From positions 1,984,001 to 2,048,000 of the forward strand of contig NZ_CP059162.1 in assembly GCF_013466605.1 (NCBI RefSeq): DNA of 64,000 bases, read 5' to 3'. Below the pieces are notes generated by a model that saw only the letters and a list, made by a program, of their open reading frames with translations, made no database searches and was not told the DNA's origin. Within the stretch, counting starts at the first letter, position 1; each line of letters starts with the position of its first letter. A program made the translations under genes and the position numbers. Below are positions 60,985 to 64,000 of the stretch, one piece after another. The stretch comes from Pseudomonas chlororaphis subsp. aurantiaca. GTDB lineage: Bacteria > Pseudomonadota > Gammaproteobacteria > Pseudomonadales > Pseudomonadaceae.

Positions 60985-62445
60985 TTACAGGGTCGAAGCG
61001 GTGGTCGCCAGTTTCGGCTGGCGATACAGATCCAGCAGCACCTGGTCGAGCACCGAGGACGCGCCCCAGGGCTTCGGATCGTTGAGGATCGCCACCACGG
61101 CCCAGGTGTTGCCGTTGCTGTCACGGCTGTAGCCGGCGATGGCGCGCACGGTGTTCAGGGTCCCGGTCTTCACGTGGGCTTCACCGGACATGGCGGTGCG
61201 CTTCAGGCGCTTGCGCATGGTGCCGTCCATGCCGGCGATCGGCATCGAGCTGATGAACTCCGCCGAGTACGGGCTTCTCCAGGCCGCTTGCAGCATGGAG
61301 GCCATTTCCCGGGCGCTGACCCGTTCGGCACGGGACAGGCCCGAACCGTTCTCCATCACCAGATGCGGCGCGGTGATGCCTTTCTTCGCCAGCCACTGAC
61401 GCACCACTCGTTGTGCTGCCTTGGCATCGTCGCCATCGGCTTCGGTGCGGTATTGCGCGCCGAGGCTGAGGAACAGTTGCTGGGCCATGGTGTTGTTACT
61501 GTATTTGTTGATGTCACGGATGATCTCCGCCAGGTCCGGCGAGAAGGCCCGGGCCAGCACCTTGGCGCTGGATGGCACGGCGGCCAGGCGGTCCTTGCCC
61601 TGGATGCTGCCGCCCAACTCCTTCCAGATGGCGCGTACGGCGCCGGCAGTGTAGGTCGCGTGGTCGAGCAGCGACAGGTAGGTCTGCGAGCTGCAGCCGT
61701 CGCCCAACTGGCCGTTGACGGTCACGGTGACGCCGCCGTCCGCCTGCGGGACCGGGTTGTAGCGAACGTTGCCGGTGCACTGTTTGCCGCCGACGGCCTT
61801 GACCTGATTGTCGATGCGAATGCTGGCGATCGGCGGCTCGACGGAAATCAGCACCTTGCCCGAATCGTTGCGCGCCACGAAGCGCAGGGCCTTGAGGTTG
61901 ACCAGCAGGGCGTCGGGCTTGACCAGGAACGGCTTGTTCTCGTCATTGCCGTCGTCGTTGAACTGCGGCAGTTGCGGCTGCACGAAGAAGTTACGGTCCA
62001 GCACCAGGTCGCCGGTCACTTGCTGCACGCCGTTGGCCCGCAGGTCGCGCATCAGCAACCAGAGCTTTTCCATGTTCAGCTTGGGGTCGCCGCCGCCCTT
62101 GAGGTACAGGTTGCCATTGAGGATGCCGCCGCTCAGGGTGCCGTCGGTATAGAACTCGGTTTTCCACTGGTGGGTCGGGCCGAGCATTTCCAGGGCGGCG
62201 TAGGTGGTGACCAGTTTCATGGTGGAGGCCGGGTTGACCGACACGTCGGCGTTGTAGACCGTGGCCGTGCCCGGGCCGTTGAGCGGGATCATCACCAGCG
62301 ACAGGGCGTTGTCTTGCAGTTTACTGGCCTTGAGGGCCTGTTGAACCTTGGGCGAAAGGGTGGTGTTGACGGGGGCGGCGGAAACGGAAATGGCCAGGGG
62401 TAGAAGAAGACCGGCAAGAAAAAGTGGGCGCAAAGATTTGATCAT
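60985..62445 (-). CDS. dacB: D-alanyl-D-alanine carboxypeptidase/endopeptidase (PBP4 type)
   Basis: A 486-residue exported penicillin-binding protein, class C type 4. It trims peptidoglycan side chains and in Pseudomonas affects AmpC induction. The three active-site motifs are intact: SxxK in 'NPASTMKLVT' (about 76), SxN in 'KYSNNTMAQ' and KTG in 'AHVKTGTLN'. Signal peptide MIKSLRPLFLAGLLLPLAIS begins at ATG 62445; the longer frame is not signal-like. It is monocistronic and divergent from yggL. Confidence 0.95.
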   Translation of the reverse strand: MIKSLRPLFLAGLLLPLAISVSAAPVNTTLSPKVQQALKASKLQDNALSLVMIPLNGPGTATVYNADVSVNPASTMKLVTTYAALEMLGPTHQWKTEFYTDGTLSGGILNGNLYLKGGGDPKLNMEKLWLLMRDLRANGVQQVTGDLVLDRNFFVQPQLPQFNDDGNDENKPFLVKPDALLVNLKALRFVARNDSGKVLISVEPPIASIRIDNQVKAVGGKQCTGNVRYNPVPQADGGVTVTVNGQLGDGCSSQTYLSLLDHATYTAGAVRAIWKELGGSIQGKDRLAAVPSSAKVLARAFSPDLAEIIRDINKYSNNTMAQQLFLSLGAQYRTEADGDDAKAAQRVVRQWLAKKGITAPHLVMENGSGLSRAERVSAREMASMLQAAWRSPYSAEFISSMPIAGMDGTMRKRLKRTAMSGEAHVKTGTLNTVRAIAGYSRDSNGNTWAVVAILNDPKPWGASSVLDQVLLDLYRQPKLATTASTL

Positions 62446-62678
62446 GTGAAGTAAAACCCTACAGCCGAGGGGAGAAAAGACGAGGGCATGACGATAAATT
62501 CCCTCAGTGGTCACGAAAGTGTCGGCATTATGCCCCAAGGTATAGCGGCTTGTGCCGTGCCGCGTCGGGCGAATCCGCTATTTTTTTCCCAATGGCCGGC
62601 CAAGGCCCTCATAGAGTCAGGCAATCGGTTGCTTAAACTGGTAAAGTGCCGCCCGTTATTACTTATGAGGATTGTTCC

Positions 62679-63023
62679 ATGGCCACTAACCGTTCCCGCC
62701 GTCTGCGCAAAAAACTGTGCGTAGATGAATTTCAGGAGCTGGGTTTTGAGCTGAACCTGGATTTCAAAGAAGATCTGGCCGAAGAGGCTATTGACGCTTT
62801 CCTCGACGCGTTCCTCAAAGAAGCGATGGAAGCCAACGGCCTCGGCTATGTTGGTGGCGATGACTTCGGCCTGGTTTGCCTGAGCAAACGCGGTTCGGTC
62901 AGCGAAGAGCAACGTGCCAAGGTCGAAGCCTGGCTCAAGGCCCGCACCGAGCTGACCAGCGTTGAAGTCAGCCCGCTGCTGGACGTCTGGTACCCGGAAA
63001 ACTCGATCAATCCGGTAGCCTGA
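62679..63023 (+). CDS. yggL: YggL-family 50S-ribosome-binding protein
   Basis: A 114-residue DUF469 protein. 'MATNRSRRLRKKLCVDEFQE' and 'LGFELNLDFKEDL' are typical. The E. coli homologue binds the 50S subunit, but its role is not settled. Start ATG 62679 follows GAGG by eight bases; an upstream frame is not used. The acidic C-terminal half fits the family. Confidence 0.92.
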   Translation: MATNRSRRLRKKLCVDEFQELGFELNLDFKEDLAEEAIDAFLDAFLKEAMEANGLGYVGGDDFGLVCLSKRGSVSEEQRAKVEAWLKARTELTSVEVSPLLDVWYPENSINPVA

Positions 63024-63150
63024 TGTGCTGAGTCGGTGGCCCGTCCGGGCCGCCGACTCATGGCTGTCGCTGTACAGCCTTTATCTGTTTATTCCCCACA
63101 GAACCTTTATATGCCTCGGGCCTGTTTCCCGGGATTTCGCGTGGGCGGGT

Positions 63151-63251
63151 TGTGGCCGCTGCCGGAGGCTGCGATAAGCCCGAAGGGCTTCGGCGATCCT
63201 GAGGCCTTGCGCGCCCTTCGGGCTTATCGCAGCCTGCGGCAGCGGCTACAG
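63151..63251. repeat. REPIN of the GTAGCCGCTGCCG family
   Basis: 'TGTGGCCGCTGCCGGAGGC' and inverted 'GCCTGCGGCAGCGGCTACAG' between yggL and the convergent benE gene. Confidence 0.9.
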
Positions 63252-63253
63252 GC

Positions 63254-64000
63254 TTATTCGTTGTTCCAGTTCAGGATCACCAGGGTCAGCACGCCGGCCA
63301 CGATTCCCCAGAACGCCGAGCCGACGGAAAACAGGGTCAGGCCCGAGGCCGTCACCATAAAGGTGATCAGGGCCGCCTCGCGTTCCTTCACCTGGCTCAT
63401 GGCGATGCTCAGGCCGTTGATGATCGAGCCGAACAGCGCCAGGGCGGCGATCGACAGCACCAGCTCCTTGGGCAGTGCCGCGAACAAGGCCGCCAGGGTG
63501 GCGCCGAAGACCCCGGCGATGCCGTAGAAAATCCCGCACCAGACCGCCGCGGTGTAGCGCTTGTTGCGGTCTTCGTGGGCATGGGGGCCGGTGCAGATCG
63601 CCGCGCTGATGGCCGCCAGGTTGATGCCGTGGGAGCCGAAGGGCGCCAGCAGCAGGGAAGCGATACCGGTGGTGGTGACCAGAGGCGAGGCTGGCACGTT
63701 GTAGCCGTCGGCGCGCAGCACCGCGACCCCGGGCATGTTCTGCGAGGTCATGGCCACCACGAACAGCGGAATGCCGATGCTGATGGTCGCCGCCAGGGAG
63801 AAGTGCGGAGTGGTCCACACCGGCGTGGCGACTTCCAGGTGGAACTCGCTGAAGTCCAGCAGGCCCATCACTCCGGCCAGCGCGGTGCCGATCAACAGCG
63901 CGGCGAGCACCGCGTAGCGTGGCGACAGGCGCTTGACCAGCAGATAACTGAAGAACATGCCCAGCACCAGGCCGGTCCGGTGCTGCGCCGCGACGAAGAT
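63254..64000 (-). CDS. benE: BenE-type benzoate/H+ symporter (5' end outside window)
   Basis: 248 residues of a twelve-helix-type transporter are visible up to the window edge; the start lies beyond 64000. 'PFGSHGINLAAISAAICTG' and 'VAMTSQNMPGVAVLRADGY' are characteristic of the BenE family, which imports benzoate with protons. The rest of a benzoate pathway is not visible here, so the substrate could differ. Confidence 0.9.
   Translation of the reverse strand: MFVAAQHRTGLVLGMFFSYLLVKRLSPRYAVLAALLIGTALAGVMGLLDFSEFHLEVATPVWTTPHFSLAATISIGIPLFVVAMTSQNMPGVAVLRADGYNVPASPLVTTTGIASLLLAPFGSHGINLAAISAAICTGPHAHEDRNKRYTAAVWCGIFYGIAGVFGATLAALFAALPKELVLSIAALALFGSIINGLSIAMSQVKEREAALITFMVTASGLTLFSVGSAFWGIVAGVLTLVILNWNNE

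Noticed and set aside
12910..63251. Repeated palindromes as a CRISPR array
   Set aside because: The repeats are dispersed singles or inverted pairs with no regular spacers and no cas genes; they are REP/REPIN elements.

Overview
The window is a chromosome segment of a fluorescent-group Pseudomonas (P. fluorescens complex; P. protegens/chlororaphis-like is my guess). The evidence is GC-rich coding with strong third-position GC bias, the order crfX-cmpX-sigX-oprF-cobA-nasC-nirD-nirB-kinase-nasA-nasT-nasS-pyrD-rmf-rlmL, the cysH-thrH-pabB block, and two families of Pseudomonas REP/REPIN palindromes between genes. I see no prophage, insertion sequence, integron or CRISPR array. Almost everything looks like core or lineage-core chromosome.

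Layout. 1-5.7 kb: a cytochrome c with an N-terminal molybdopterin-oxidoreductase-like domain (cut by the edge), a 31-residue membrane microprotein, a thiolase/FadB-like beta-oxidation operon and a class I glutamine amidotransferase. 5.7-9.5 kb: CorA, a PlsC-type acyltransferase, a crotonase and tRNA-Ser(GGA). 9.2-12.1 kb: small uncharacterised genes, including a glycine-zipper protein and a secreted Gly-rich protein. 12.2-17.4 kb: a HAD phosphatase, an SDR/LysR divergent pair, and an Asp/Glu/hydantoin racemase with an NCS1 permease. 17.7-20.8 kb: cysH, thrH, pabB. 20.9-24.0 kb: a retropepsin-like protease / inactive-transglutaminase 7TM / RimK-like ATP-grasp operon. 24.2-32.9 kb: the 2-methylcitrate cycle (GntR, prpB, prpC, acnD, prpF, prpD) for propionate catabolism. 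33.0-36.4 kb: divergent ppsR and ppsA. 36.5-38.2 kb: a hydrolase and rraA. 38.2-42.2 kb: cmaX, crfX, cmpX, sigX, oprF (envelope stress and outer membrane). 42.2-54.1 kb: nitrate assimilation. 54.2-58.4 kb: pyrD, rmf, rlmL. 58.5-64 kb: a CHASE/PAS/GGDEF diguanylate cyclase, dacB, yggL and the 3' part of benE.

The strongest regulatory signal is in the nitrate region. Three separate leaders (before nirB, nasA and nasS) each carry the two-hairpin ANTAR RNA motif: hexaloops with A at position 1 and G at position 4. In each, the second hairpin overlaps the 5' arm of an intrinsic terminator. The ANTAR protein NasT and its nitrate-sensing partner NasS are encoded in the same cluster. The nirB and nasA leaders also have near-consensus sigma-54 promoters. 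This gives a two-layer circuit: sigma-54 initiation (probably with NtrC under nitrogen limitation) plus nitrate-dependent antitermination. The third leader implies that nasST regulates itself. A PP2C-phosphatase/Ser-Thr-kinase fusion with a tail anchor lies 7 bp downstream of nasA and probably shares its transcript.

Other points of interest: paired palindromes around the prp regulator, one of them overlapping its ribosome-binding site; a candidate GntR-type operator before the NCS1 permease; an orphan terminator suggesting a small RNA near 10.5 kb; and a poorly understood protease/7TM/ATP-grasp operon.
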